DNA from: Tethya wilhelma
Taxonomy: Eukaryota > Porifera > Demospongiae > Tethyida > Tethyidae
Assembly (NCBI GenBank): GCA_964030475.1
Contig: CAXIPT010000003.1
Location: 31,174-95,173 of the forward strand
DNA: 64,000 nucleotides
Direction of reading: 5' to 3'
Position numbers and translations under genes: made by a program
In this document: one piece after another, positions 34,501-45,558 of the stretch
How the letters are laid out: each line of letters begins with the position of its first letter
How positions within the stretch are numbered: position 1 is the stretch's first letter
The notes under the pieces: generated by a model
The model's database searches: none
Told to the model about the DNA's origin: nothing
What the model saw: the letters and a program-made list of their open reading frames with translations, nothing else

Positions 34501-35077
34501 AAATAAGCATAATCTAGTATCTCATAGCTACAGATAAAGGATCATTATTCTAGCATCTGATTATACTGAGTGGAAGCTATTGTGTTTATTTGAGCAATTT
34601 GACTAATAGGCTGGAGGACAAAGTTGAACTGTCTATAAATGCTTCAATGCAACAATCAATGAGTATAGTTTTTGTCTATTTTGCTTACTATAATTTCCGC
34701 TTCATCAAGAAACTTATCATTCACAGGATCGCATTAGCATAAGTTGAAGCAAAATAGGTAGAGTTTGGGAAAAAAAAACAGGTGTTCTTTCAGGCAGAAG
34801 AGAAGAGAAAAATAGGGGGGGAAAAAAGCACAATATATCTGCGCCTACTCAGTGCATGCACATGTGGTTATGTTATATATCTTGAATTCATGCCTAGCTA
34901 CACACACACACACACACACACATACAGGGTATTTCTAGCAAGCTGGGAAGCATTGCCAGTCTGGAGTACCAAGCCAGTCTTGCTGAACTGAGCCAGGCAG
35001 AGTCCTTCATTGACCCCCACACCAGGAGCTTCATCTTTGAGGGGTCACAAACCAACTCCCAAGGAACTGAACTTTGA
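27769..35077 (+). CDS. FERM-domain protein (FRMD/4.1-like)
   Basis: Sixteen exons: 27769-27867, 27934-28038, 28114-28156, 28238-28316, 28403-28447, 28513-28571, 28654-28727, 28786-28832, 29043-29130, 31607-31695, 31789-31852, 31917-32083, 32438-32497, 32565-32621, 32825-34133 and 34928-35077 (TGA). F1 contains EREYFGLV. F2 contains WLNLNKPLKKQLA, RHNLYLQVKQDILL and EIGDF. F3 contains ILSICPIGVKV and LLAYQCQFTC. FERM domains tether membrane proteins to the cortical cytoskeleton or scaffold junctional complexes. The 436-residue encoded exon 15 is Ser/Arg/His-rich and low complexity, as in FRMD tails. It has two close PYRPSTEHVQ-type repeats and ends before a short conserved-looking tail. The exact subfamily is not resolved. 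The intron between exons 9 and 10 (2.5 kb) contains a transposon and RPAP2 exons. Confidence 0.9.
28859..28900. repeat. (GT)n microsatellite
   Basis: GT repeat in the FERM gene intron after exon 8. Confidence 0.95.
29469..29533. repeat. (CT)n microsatellite ending in an N
   Basis: At least 32 CT units directly followed by N at 29534, so the true length and the join are uncertain. Confidence 0.95.
29614..31104. mobile_element. TTAA-flanked TIR element, about 1.5 kb, in FERM intron
   Basis: The left end TTAAGGTTAGAGGTTTTTGA is inverted at the right end (CTCAAAATACTCTAACCTTAA). GAGTGGGCGG/CCGCCCACTC extends the arms to about 27 bases. TTAA at both edges is the target duplication used by piggyBac-type elements. 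The interior has no transposase: a 70-codon frame at 29767 is unrecognised, and a run of CCTATTATGCT-type short repeats spans 30170-30600. A poly-T stretch is at 30820-30851. Non-autonomous; superfamily is an inference from TTAA. Confidence 0.7.
31176..31496 (+). pseudogene. RPAP2-like fragment (two exons) inside the FERM intron
   Basis: Exon a (about 31176-31247) reads ALKQLKCVEELLERTITPAK, then LLQA|GTAAAT. Exon b (31332-31496) reads QVHYADVVEERNILHLCGYP, then LCGRSL, QKYHIS and VIDLTERK|GTGAAG. This is the N-terminal RTR1 zinc-finger region of RNA polymerase II-associated protein 2, a CTD phosphatase, including the first two zinc cysteines (C-G-Y-P-x-C). The rest, with the later Cys/His ligands, was not found nearby. 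Exon b ends in phase 0, and the next exon is FERM exon 10, also phase 0, so an in-frame chimeric splice is possible. Either a captured gene fragment or the result of a misassembly near the N at 29534. Confidence 0.75.
31532..31592. repeat. (CT)n microsatellite forming a splice-site pyrimidine tract
   Basis: CT run ending 15 bases before FERM exon 10. Confidence 0.95.
34140..34900. other. Last FERM intron, non-coding
   Basis: Between exons 15 and 16; nothing recognised except a (CA)n stretch at about 34901-34922 just before the acceptor. Confidence 0.6.
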
Positions 35078-35315
35078 AACCTCCCACATGCAAGAATCAA
35101 TCATATTTTAATCATTTCATTTATAAAAGTTTATTAATTTTGTCAGTTTATAGAAGCATATATACTAATCTGTCATATTTCATGTACAGGGAAATGAAGA
35201 GATGATTGCTGCACTTAACTGTCTGACAATAATACATTACAATACATTGTACACACACACACTGCAATATGTTGTCAATACTCAAACAGTATTGTAAATC
35301 ACAGCTGATGGGATT

Positions 35316-35811
35316 TCATACTCTTTCATTTACTTGAGCCATTATTTCATCAACCTGGGGGTTTGCATGGTCAACCTGGGGGTTTGCTTGGTCAACCTTG
35401 AACTGTTCTCTGTCTCTCTGAGACTTGGAATGATAAGCATATCTGTCCACATTGTGATTTGCCAACGGTCGGTCATGGGTGTCGACTTGGGGGACACGAT
35501 CGCGAGGGGCTACTTGATCAGCCTGGAAGGGTTCCCAATCAATCCGAGACTGAAATTGCTCAACACGGGGGTTTACTTGGTCACCATGGGGGTTTACTTG
35601 GTCCACACGGGGGTTTACTTGGTTGAGTTGTGAAGTCTTTTGATTTTTCTCTAAACTTTTCCTGTAAAGAATTGTCTTGGGTATCTTCTCCTGTCCTTCG
35701 TGCTGGATCAGTCTGGGCTGACGATCATCCAACAGCTCCTCTGGGAGTTGTCTCTGAGAGTTGTATGGATTAGCCACTCTGCGACGATTACCATCGTCAG
35801 GCTGGAGCATC

Positions 35812-35849
<38 letters not shown>

Positions 35850-36676
35850 GAGAAACGTTCAGTAAGTGATCTATTGTCTTACCCCTGCCTGTCTGCTGTT
35901 GACAGAATTCCCAGGTGAGTAATGCACAGCTTGCTTGTTCTTACTAAACAACATGTCTGTGTGTATGTGAGTAAGAACCAATGACACAACCTAAGGAAGA
36001 GAGGACGTAACGTTGCAAACCTTTCTTCATTTTGTCTCTCTCATCGTCACACTCGTGTCTGGAGCACACAGAGAGAGACGTCTTCAAACACAGCACAAGT
36101 ACAAGTGAACATGATCAGCTTACAATTTGTCTCTAACTCCATCCAGCTCTTTGTACATCTCCTCCTTATTCACTGGAAGAAAACCACCCAAAGTACAACT
36201 AATGAAACAAATTGTGATTGGCACCATTTTAATACCTCGTAGATTCGATACTTCCAGTTTAGTCTGTTCGGCATCCTTTTTCAGTTCAGCAAGTTCTTTC
36301 TTTGTTGAACTCTGTAGAGAAAATCAGTAGCCATTGTACAAAATTATAGACACACACACACAAAATCTAAATATATTTGACCTACCAGTTCAGTCCGCAT
36401 TCTGCTCAATTCGCTGTGTTGCACGCTGAAATTGGCTTGAAGGTGGTCCATAGATCGTTTAGCTTCGTCCAGATCACTTCGGGCCAGTCTCAAGTGATAC
36501 TCTCCGCTGCGATGGTCGTTATGAGCGGTAGAAAGATCTCGCTTCAACTGTTTGTTCTCTGAGCGAAGGAGCTCGATCTGCGAGGAAGACTGCCAGTAGA
36601 GAAACAGCAACGCTCCAGAAGAAAACGACAGTAACACAGACAATGCAATACCAACTGTACCTCCCAGCAACCTCAT
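35316..36676 (-). CDS. Type II membrane coiled-coil protein, GOLM1/2-like (complete copy)
   Basis: Exon 1 (36676-36386) starts with ATG and encodes a short cytoplasmic end, one membrane segment (TVGIALSVLLSFSSGALLFL) and a coiled coil (IELLRSENKQLKRDL and onwards). Exon 2 (36311-36236) continues the coil (STKKELAELKKDAEQTKLEV). Exons 3 (36172-36124) and 4 (36058-36021) follow. The last exon (35810-35316) carries a hydrophilic tail with repeats of the type QVNPRVD. A 13-base micro-exon at 35895-35883 is possible but its phase is unresolved. The N-terminal anchor plus luminal coil and acidic/Gln-rich tail recall GOLM1/CASC4 Golgi proteins; this is a tentative match by architecture. A (GA)n run serves as pyrimidine tract before the last exon. 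It diverges from RPS15 by 131 bases. Confidence 0.7.
35817..35846. repeat. (GA)n microsatellite
   Basis: On the minus strand this is a CT run immediately before the terminal exon of the GOLM-like gene. Confidence 0.95.
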
Positions 36677-36807
36677 CCTTTCTAGAGGTCCTTTACTGAG
36701 TGATCATTTGCAGCTAATTTTTCTAAATGACGAGCACCACACACACCTGCGCATTATTTAGCACTCGCGAAACACGTGATCTTTCTCTTTCACGCAACAC
36801 ATCCAAC
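36677..36807. promoter_or_regulatory. Divergent promoter GOLM-like / RPS15 with E-box and 5'TOP-like tract
   Basis: The 131-base interval has CACGTG at about 36773-36778 and a pyrimidine tract CTTTCTCTTTC at 36781-36791. That tract lies about 20 bases before the RPS15 ATG and resembles a 5'TOP transcription start of ribosomal-protein genes. Copy 2 keeps both. Confidence 0.6.
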
Positions 36808-37806
<999 letters not shown>

Positions 37807-37947
37807 ACTTTGAACCTAACTTATACAGTCAAATGTTCGTATCTGTTATCTTTGAAATTAATGAAATGAATAATTGATTGTTGGAAGTTAGAGCGTGATA
37901 AAAAATATAATAAAAGTATACGCATACACTAAAACAATAATATTGAA

Positions 37948-38201
37948 TCATGTTTGAATCATCAATCGTTCCAATTCATGAAGAACCTGCATGATAAATG
38001 AATTTGAAATAAACTCAATCATACAGTGAGTCCAGCATAATTATAATTTGCTCTTACTTGAGTGGCTGTTGGTCGTCTCCTGCGATTATGCTGCACACAC
38101 TGCTCGGCAATAGACCACACCCCTTGCCACACCTCCTCATCCCACTGACCAATAAGAAGCTCTCGTTGTTCGCCTTCAAACTCGTCTATAACATAAGACA
38201 C
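37948..38201 (-). pseudogene. 3' exons of the IRAK-like kinase, isolated copy
   Basis: Exon 11' (38201-38058) encodes the end of the kinase C-lobe (EFEGEQRELLIGQWDEEVW, then QCVQHNRRRRPTA). Exon 12' (37986-37948) encodes VLHELERLMIQ plus Thr and stop. Upstream only the last bases of exon 10 remain before the duplication edge at about 38322, so no kinase can be made here alone. Upstream on the same strand are the 5' exons of the second GOLM-like copy. A read-through chimera is conceivable. Confidence 0.85.
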
Positions 38202-38499
38202 CTATACAGGGGAAGAATTACTGACCTACAAGTCATATATACTATATAGAGAGAATACTGACCTACAGGTCACACTTATATTGGCCTACAGGTCACAGTG
38301 AACCTACCAGGTCACTCTCTTAATAGATGAACATTCAGTAAGTGATCTATTGTCTTACCCCTGCCTGTCTGCTGTTGACAGAATTCCCAGGTGAGTAATG
38401 CACAGCTTGCTTGTTCTTACTAAACAACATGTCTGTGTGTATGTGAGTGAGAAACAATGACACAACCTAAGGAAGATACGACATAACGTTGAAAACCTT

Positions 38500-39156
38500 T
38501 CTTCATCTTGTCTCTCTCATTGTCACACTCGTGTCTGGAGCACACAGAGAGAGACGTCTTCAAATACAGCACAAGTACAAGTGAACATGATCAGCTTACA
38601 ATTGGTCTCTAACTCCATCCAGCTCTTTGTACATCTCCTCCTTATTTACTGGAAGAAAACCACCGAAAGTACAACTAATGAAACGAATTGTGATTGGCAC
38701 CATATTTTTTAATACCTCGTAGATTCGATACTTCCAGTTTAGTCTGTTCGGCATCCTTTTTCAGTTCAGCAAGTTCTTTCTTTGTTGCACTCTGTAGAGA
38801 AAATCAGTAGCCATTGTACAAAATTATAGACACACACTCACGAGATATACATTTATTTGACTTACCAGTTCAGTCCGCATTCTGCTCAAATCGCTGTGTT
38901 GCACGCTGAAATTGGCTTGAAGATGGTCCATAGATCGTTTAGCATTGTCCAGATCACTTCGGGCCAGTCTCAAGTGATACTCTCCGCTGCGATGGTCGTT
39001 GTGAGCGGTGGACAGATCTCGCTTCAACTGTTTGTTCTCCGAGCGAAGGAGCTCGATCTGCGAGGAAGACTGCCAGTAGAGAAACAGCAACACTCCAGAA
39101 GAAAACGACAGTAACACAGACAATGCAATACCAACTGTACCACCCAGCAACCTCAT
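38500..39156 (-). pseudogene. GOLM-like gene, second copy lacking the 3' exon
   Basis: Exon 1 (39156-38866) is intact and nearly identical to copy 1, including the membrane segment. Exons 2-4 at about 38791-38500 are also recognisable. The terminal exon encoding the QVNP-repeat tail is absent, because the duplication edge cuts the gene. It is followed on the same strand by IRAK-like 3' exons. Confidence 0.85.
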
Positions 39157-39300
39157 CTTTGTTTATTTATGGAGGTCCTTACTGAGTGATCATTTGCAGC
39201 TTTCAGCTAATTTTTCTAAATGACGCGCACCACACACACCTGCGCATTATTTAGCACTCGCGAAACACGTGATCTTTCTCTTTCACGCAACACATCCAAC
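39157..39300. promoter_or_regulatory. Divergent promoter, duplicated copy
   Basis: Keeps the CACGTG (39266-39271) and the pyrimidine tract CTTTCTCTTTC (39274-39284) before the RPS15 copy 2 start. Confidence 0.55.
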
Positions 39301-40287
39301 ATGGCAGTAAGTTGAAAGTATATCTGTGTCAATCTTAGCTCTATGAACTATCTAATAGTGTATTCCTATGTTCTATTGTAAGTATGATTCTGTCTCTTTA
39401 TTGTGTACGTAGGATGACGCGGCTGCCGCGGCTCAAGCCGCTGCTACAAAGAAGAGAAGAACTTTTAGGAAATTCACTTACAGAGGAGTCGATTTGGACC
39501 AGCTACTGGACATGAGTTACGAGCAACTGATGACACTGTTCCACGCTCGAGCTAGGAGGCGCTGCAGCAGAGGTAGGGTCACTAGCAGTAGTATTAATGA
39601 AGCAGCTACCATCTGTGCACTGTACATTTAGATTTGTGCTTATTTTTTGCTGTTGTGAGTGAGTGTGATTGTTGCCATGCACTCAGGTTTGAAGCGTAAG
39701 CCTCTGGCTCTAGTGAAGAGGTTACGTAAAGCCAAGAAGGAGGCCCCTCCAATGGAGAAGCCAGCTGTCGTCAAGACACACCTCAGGAACATGATCGTTG
39801 TCCCGGAGATGATTGGCAGTGTCGTAGGCATCCACAACGGGAAGACCTTCAACCAGGTGGAGATCAAGGTGGGCAGCAGCTGGGATAAATTATTGAAAGA
39901 TAACATTTACCCGTGTGTAGTTATTAACCACCCATCACCTGTCAAGAGTCTTTGCATTTGTCCATACATAAGTACAGTAGAACCTCCGATAGTGGAGCCT
40001 CTGAGATAGGGACATTGTGTTATAAACCTCTCAACAAAGGATGATTCTTAGTAAATAAGCTGTTGTCCCTAAAATTTAGTTTTGGGTTCAGAGGTTTAAC
40101 TGTATTGTGATGCTCTGATGGTTTGTGACTGTTGATGTGTTTCTCTCTCTCTCCATCCCTCATTCATGTACAGCCGGAGATGATTGGTCATTACCTCGGG
40201 GAGTTTGCAATCACCTACAAGCCAGTGAAGCACGGCCGACCGGGGATAGGAGCTACTCACTCCTCTAGATTCATCCCCCTCAAGTGA
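39301..40287 (+). CDS. RPS15: Ribosomal protein S15 (uS19), copy 2
   Basis: Four exons: 39301-39306, 39413-39572, 39687-39868 and 40174-40287 (TGA). Each lies at the same relative position as in copy 1. The encoded protein is essentially identical; coding differences look synonymous in the parts compared. All splice sites are canonical. Two intact tandem copies of a ribosomal-protein gene are unusual, because dosage is normally tightly balanced. Only transcript data could tell whether one is silent. Confidence 0.97.
39975..40107. mobile_element. Pogo-like MITE in RPS15 intron 3 (copy 2)
   Basis: Counterpart of 37488-37624: CAGTAGAACCTCCGATAGTG at the left and GAGGTTTAACTGTA at the right. Confidence 0.7.
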
Positions 40288-40443
40288 ACTTTGAACCTAA
40301 CTTATACCAGTCAAATGTTCGTATCTGTTATCTTTGAAACTAATGAAATGAATAATTGATTGTTGGAAGTTAGAGCGGGATAAAAAATATAATAAAAGTA
40401 TACGCATGCAATAAAACAATATTATTGAATCATTATTGAATCA

Positions 40444-43300
40444 TTATTGAATCATTAATCCATTCAATCGTTCCAATTCTTCAAGAACCTGCATGAAGAA
40501 TGAATTTCAATCATACAGTGAGTCCAGCATAATATAATTTGCTCTTACTTGAGTGGCTGTTGGTCGTCTCCTGCGATTATGCTGCACACACTGCTCGGCA
40601 AGAGACCACACCCCTTGCCACACCTCCTCATCCCACTGACCAATAAGAAGCTCTCGTTGTTCGCCTTCAAACTCGTCAATAACATAAGACACCTACACAC
40701 ACACACAGGGGAAGAATTACTGACCTACAAGTCATACTAGAGAGATAATACTGACCTACAGGTCATACTCATATTGGCCTACAGGTCACAGTGAACCTAC
40801 CAGGTCACTCTCTTCACCAGTATCAGAATTGAGGAGTTTAGACTGAGCACTCTTTCCCAAGAGCAGCTCAAACAACACCTGGTGGGGACAACAATGGAGT
40901 CACTCAGCCATTAGGATATACAACTGGTGTTATTGGTAGTGCACATAAAATACCATAATATTATAGCAGGTAAATCTGGCAAGAATTAAATTTGGCAAAT
41001 TGGCAAGTTATTCTGCAAATCGCCAAACAAGTTTACACGCAAGTACACGCATTATATACAATGCAGCGTATAGAAATAAATCGCCAATCGTACCAAAATA
41101 CAAATTCACCAAATTTTAAGCCTGCTAAATTTATCTGCCATACAGTAGCTAGTGCTATACAGTTTGTACACACTGCAAATAAGAGCTCATGAGAGAGGGC
41201 TATAAGTATTGTGGGTGCCAAATCACTCACCACTCCAAAGGCGTAGACGTCGGCTGAGGTAGTGACAGTTCCTTTGGAATACTCCGGAGCCATGTACACT
41301 AAGGTACCCACGACTGTGGTCGTCATGGCAACACTATTGATATGAGGGTTGGGTAATATTCTAGCAACTCCAAAATCTCCCAATATTCCTTTAAAGTCGC
41401 CATTTAGAAGAACGTTGGCACTGAAAGATATGGAGCAAAACAGATAATATAGTGAATTCTCAATAGAAATGAGACAAGTCATGATAGTGTGCAAGTAGTT
41501 TGATCTTGAAGTAACTGTTGATCATAGATAAAAATGACAATTTTAAATGACTAGATAATGGTTATATTGGTGCAAACTGGTTGTATATTAGCTAAGCTTA
41601 GCTTCATAACAGTTACTGCTGGAATACCGGACAGTTAGCTTATAAACATTGGAATATAAAAGGCAGACATTCTTTCTCTAAGCAACAGCTAGCATTATAT
41701 AAGTAAGAGTACCTCTTGACATCTCTGTGGATGATGACCTGTTGAGTGCCAGAATGAAGATACTTAAGAGCCGATGCCACATCTCTAGCTACGCCCACTC
41801 TGGTGGGTGTGGTCAACAGCCTCTCGTCCTGTATGTGCTGATCTAGTGAGCCGTGGGTCATGAAGGGATAGAGGAGACACAGAGAGGGACCATCACAGCT
41901 GTAGCCCAGCACTGGGAGGAGACACTCGTGAGATAACCTGCACAAAATTTGATACAAATGAGAAACTATTAAAGTCCATCTGGTTTAAGAATGCCGCCAG
42001 AAGTGAAATAATAAGATTCATACAATATGGGACAAAATAGCTAACTTTTGACTGGTAAGGTGTAGGAAGCTGGAAAAGTAACCAAAGGAACGGGGAGAAC
42101 GAGCGCTTCCAATGGTGATTGAAATTTTGTAATTGGTCGGATAATAAGAAAGTATATTAGTATATCTTACAAGGAGAGTGCCTGTAGTTCAGTGGCAAAC
42201 TCCCGCCTCTCCACAGACTCCAGACTGGCCCGACTGTCACAGCTGCCAACACCACCTCCCTGCGAGGACATTGGACAAGGTCAGAGGTCAAATCAAACAC
42301 ACTGATGACTAAGGTAAACTAACCTTGTTTATCAAGACCTTCACAGCGACCTCCAGGCTCCGCCCACTCAGGGTCAGCCTGCAATGGAACACTTCGCCAA
42401 ACCCTCCTTCTCCTAGTTTATTGCCACCTTCCTTATATGGAAGTTGGTTGAAGTACGAAGTTGCAAATGCCAAACGATCGTACTCAATTTCCACAAGTCC
42501 TGAAGTGGGCGTGGCCTCTGGTAAAAGAGGTGTGGCTTCAGTTGATCTGGATTGTCGAACACTTCCTATTGAAACAAACACGCTATACTATGGTTGCCAT
42601 AGAAATGATAATTTATATGCTTACCATTAACACTATTGGTCTCAGTTGAAGTGGGCGTGGTCTCAGACGATCCACCTGCAAGTAATTAAGAGGTACCCCT
42701 ATCATCAATCATCCATCAATGTGACGTACATACCATCACTTGATTGAAGCTTGTATCTTTTCTTTGCTTCATCCATAGCCGAAGTGGGCGGGGCTACTGT
42801 GCCTGGATATGGCTTCTTATGGAGAGCAGATTTTGCCGATCTTAGCTCTTGATTAGGAGGCGTGTCCTCGATCCGAGTGGGGAGGGCGATATCAATACCT
42901 TCCTCTGAACATCAGCAATCATTTCGTCGAACCAATGCATGGTGTGTGTGTGAGGAGTTAAATGTTATCCAACATATGCTATCGTTGCTATGAGACGACA
43001 CTGACCTGTGCAATACTGTTGTAGGGTGTCCAGTATATCAATGATGTTGGCCTTCTTTGCCAGCTCAGCAAGATGGAGGATGTTCCAGCCCCTGCTGTTG
43101 AGGTCCTTCAGCAGTGCCATGCCAGCACTGCGACCCTATGGCACAGAGAGAGAGAGAGGTATACACTAGAGGTAACAGATCTCAGTACTATTACAGCATT
43201 TATAGAGAGAAGTAAAGTTGCCTGCTGGCAAGACAACTGACAGGCATGTGATTTGTGATGATAGAATTATGGTGTATAGAATAAAGTATATTTATTAACT

Positions 43301-43340
<40 letters not shown>

Positions 43341-43746
43341 TAAACACTAAATGTCCGTACTGTTACAGGATTTATAGTGAGAAGTAAAGTTGCCTGCTGG
43401 CAGGACAAACTATTGAAAGGCATGTGAATTTGTGATGATCAATTCCATACAAAATTATGGTGTATATGTATAGAATGGGGTATATTTATCTGCTACAGCC
43501 TCATCTCATGTAATGACCTTCTGTTCGATGTTCCTCAGCACCATGATGTCTCTCTGAGTGTAGTCCTCGAGGTGTTCCACGACCCTCCTCCAGTTGAACA
43601 CCTCAGAGGAGTCCAAAGAGAGAGAGAGCTGGTCCAACACCTCCAGAGGCAGGGAGAGAATGGCTGGAGCTAGGAGGCAATGATACAGCACTGATAATAA
43701 TAGCTCACAGACACAATCAAAGTCTTCTAGTACCTCTCGAACTCAT
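40444..43746 (-). CDS. IRAK-like kinase with N-terminal death domain
   Basis: Twelve exons read downwards: 43746-43734 (ATG), 43669-43518, 43135-43006, 42904-42734, 42675-42625, 42565-42324, 42259-42171, 41937-41713, 41420-41231, 40878-40801, 40692-40549 and 40488-40444 (stop). All junctions are GT-AG. Exons 2-3 encode a death domain (LDQLSLSLDSSEVFNWRRVV, then the helix 5-6 region ending in DILDTLQQYC). Exons 4-5 encode a Pro/Ser/Thr-rich linker. The kinase has P-loop GEGGFGEVF, VAVKVL, HRDVKS, DFGVAR and MAPEYSKG. Death domain plus linker plus this kinase is the IRAK order; in IRAKs the kinase links MyD88 receptor complexes to TRAF6. That function is inferred by homology. The last exons lie in duplication copy 2. 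It diverges from hnRNP K. Confidence 0.9.
40967..41152. repeat. MITE of the AAATTTGGC subfamily
   Basis: Intronic, between exons 10 and 9 of the IRAK-like gene. Ends TACCATAATATTATAGCAGG and (inverted) CTGCCATACAGTA. The inner GGCAAGAATTAAATTTGG resembles the copy at 16455. Confidence 0.55.
41971..42155. mobile_element. MITE family B, copy lacking its right end
   Basis: AAAGTCCATCTGGTTTAAGA at the left, with the usual inner blocks in order, but the right inverted end is missing. It sits in the IRAK-like intron between exons 8 and 7, close to the exon 7 donor. Confidence 0.85.
43310..43340. repeat. (CA)n microsatellite with flanking direct repeat
   Basis: CA repeat in the IRAK-like intron before exon 3. 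The flanks at about 43186-43290 and 43355-43495 are tandem duplicates (both contain GAAGTAAAGTTGCCTGCTGG). Confidence 0.85.
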
Positions 43747-43945
43747 GATCTTCTTATTTCAGTTCCATACCATCTCTATGAGAAGAATGCAAGGGATACT
43801 GCGCGTGCGTAGTAGGCCTCGTGTGTAGGCGGGGTTTTCTGCTAGAGTGTTGATTTCTCGTGTGGACGAGGAAGCTAGAGTGTTTCTTCTGAACTGATCA
43901 ACCTTCTCTCAAGATCTTTACTGCTCACAAAGAGAGTCTTCAAAG
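43747..43945. promoter_or_regulatory. Divergent promoter IRAK-like / hnRNP K
   Basis: 199 bases between opposing ATGs. It includes a GC-rich GCGCGTGCGTAG stretch. No TATA box. Confidence 0.4.
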
Positions 43946-44064
43946 ATGGCAAATCACGGTCCACCAGGTCAGGCAAACTAGCATCAGATAGTTCACATCT
44001 TCTATGAGTAGAAACACTGTTTACAAGTTGTGTGAAAATCTTTATGTGTGAGTAAGCTTTTCCA

Positions 44065-44097
<33 letters not shown>

Positions 44098-45330
44098 AGG
44101 TCGTAAGCGGTTCAGTGATGGTGGTGGAGGCGGAGATGACCAGGGCTGGAGAAAGAAGCCAAGGTTTGACAGTGACGTCCCACCAGCCACCCTCAGGGTG
44201 CTCATCAGGAACTCAGAGGCTGGAGGCATCATTGGAAAGGTGAGAGGTCACATTGAAGGGTTCCTATAGGAGGAACCAGCCAGATCTGTAGATATGTGTG
44301 GATTGTCAGCTTGGATTATTCTAATTAATGCCCACCACACATATACACCTACACACACACAGGGTGGTGAAAATATCAAGAGACTAAGGAAACAGGTATG
44401 AACAAACACACAGCTATAGCAGTGAGCCTCTTGTACTGACAGTGTATATTATTATAGCTAGCACCTCAAATAGTGGGAAAGGTTTACTGCAGGAAAGCAG
44501 ATTGTATTTGTAGATAAAACTACAGTTGCTGTATGGATCCATGGATGGAGCGTGATCCGTAAAGATTGCAAATGACCTGTGAATCTCTCCCACTAGTAGC
44601 AAATAGCCTCTGTGTTTGTGTGTGTGTTTGCAGGTTTTATGTGAATGTCTATCTCTGTGTGTGTGTGTTGCCCATGCAATATTTCTCTGAGTGTGTTCAT
44701 TTCTTGCTGTGTCCTTATCCATTATATTATTATTGCTCTCCCACCCCTCCCATATGACCACACCCATTTGCCCCGCCCCCTTCCTCTCAAGTATGATTGT
44801 CAGGTGGTGTTGCCCGATTCTGCTGGTGCCCCAGAGCGGTATGAACTTTGAACCCAGTCCAATATCTTCAATGGGTCTAGCATATCATGTTGTTTGGAGG
44901 TTTAATCGTTTAACTTACAACAATTGCATGCCACATCTATCTGTCTGTCTGTTTAGGCCGAAAGCATTTTTCTATCTTTTAATCTTCTTTATAAGCACAT
45001 GTTGATTAATAGGCTGGTAATTAAGGGGATGAGAGATCATGTGATTGTCACGTGATCCCCGTTCATTCTCCCTCCTCAGTGTCATGACCATGATCGGACC
45101 CATCCCCAGTTGTGTGGGAGTGCTGGGTGACGTGCTCCAAAACCTTGGCTCGGTAAGTCTGCAAACGACATCATAATGACGTAATCCATTATGTAATGAT
45201 GACATCATAGGATCACAGAAGTGGCGGCGGTGCTGGAGGTGCTAATAAAGAACTTCAAGTGCTCATTCCTCAGCCGTTCATGGGCACCATCATCGGGACA
45301 GGAGGGTCCAAGATCAAGGAGCTGAGGACT
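43946..45330 (+). CDS. HNRNPK: hnRNP K-like KH-domain RNA-binding protein (5' part)
   Basis: Six exons: 43946-43967 (ATG), 44100-44239, 44363-44395, 44792-44838, 45080-45152 and 45211-45330. The N-terminus is Arg/Gly-rich with a KRFSD basic region. KH1 spans exons 2-5 (LRVLIRNSEAGGIIGK, GxxG as GGEN). KH2 begins in exon 6 (LQVLIPQPFMGTIIGTGGSK, then IKELR). Human hnRNP K has three KH domains; the rest of KH2, the KI region and KH3 are not found. Exon 6 ends at a good donor, but a MITE and an N (45558) follow at once, so the missing exons are probably lost in an assembly gap. The family binds C-rich RNA and DNA in the nucleus and acts in splicing and transcription. Confidence 0.92.
44068..44098. 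repeat. (CT)n tract before hnRNP K exon 2
   Basis: TCTCTC run acting as pyrimidine tract. Confidence 0.9.
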
Positions 45331-45365
45331 GTGAGTTGAATGAAAGTGAAACAGAGTCGTTGCCT

Positions 45366-45557
45366 AAAGTCCATCTGGTTTAAGAATGCTTGTTGAAAAA
45401 TTTTCTATATATCCAACTGCCTTCAAAACCATTGGAAAACACTCATTTTCCCCGTTCTTTTGGTTGCTTTTCCAGCTTCCTACGCCTTACCAGTCAGAAG
45501 TTAGCTGTATTTTGTCGCACTAGAAAAGTGTTACATAAATCTCATATTTCACTTCTG
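45366..45557. mobile_element. MITE family B, interrupted by N
   Basis: Starts AAAGTCCATCTGGTTTAAGA. The sequence stops at N 45558 just before the right inverted end (CACTTCTGn). Confidence 0.85.
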
Positions 45558-45558
45558 N

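Larger units (their letters stand above)
38332..40815. repeat. Tandem segmental duplication, copy 2
   Basis: Second copy of 35855-38322, joined at about 38322-38332. Confidence 0.9.
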
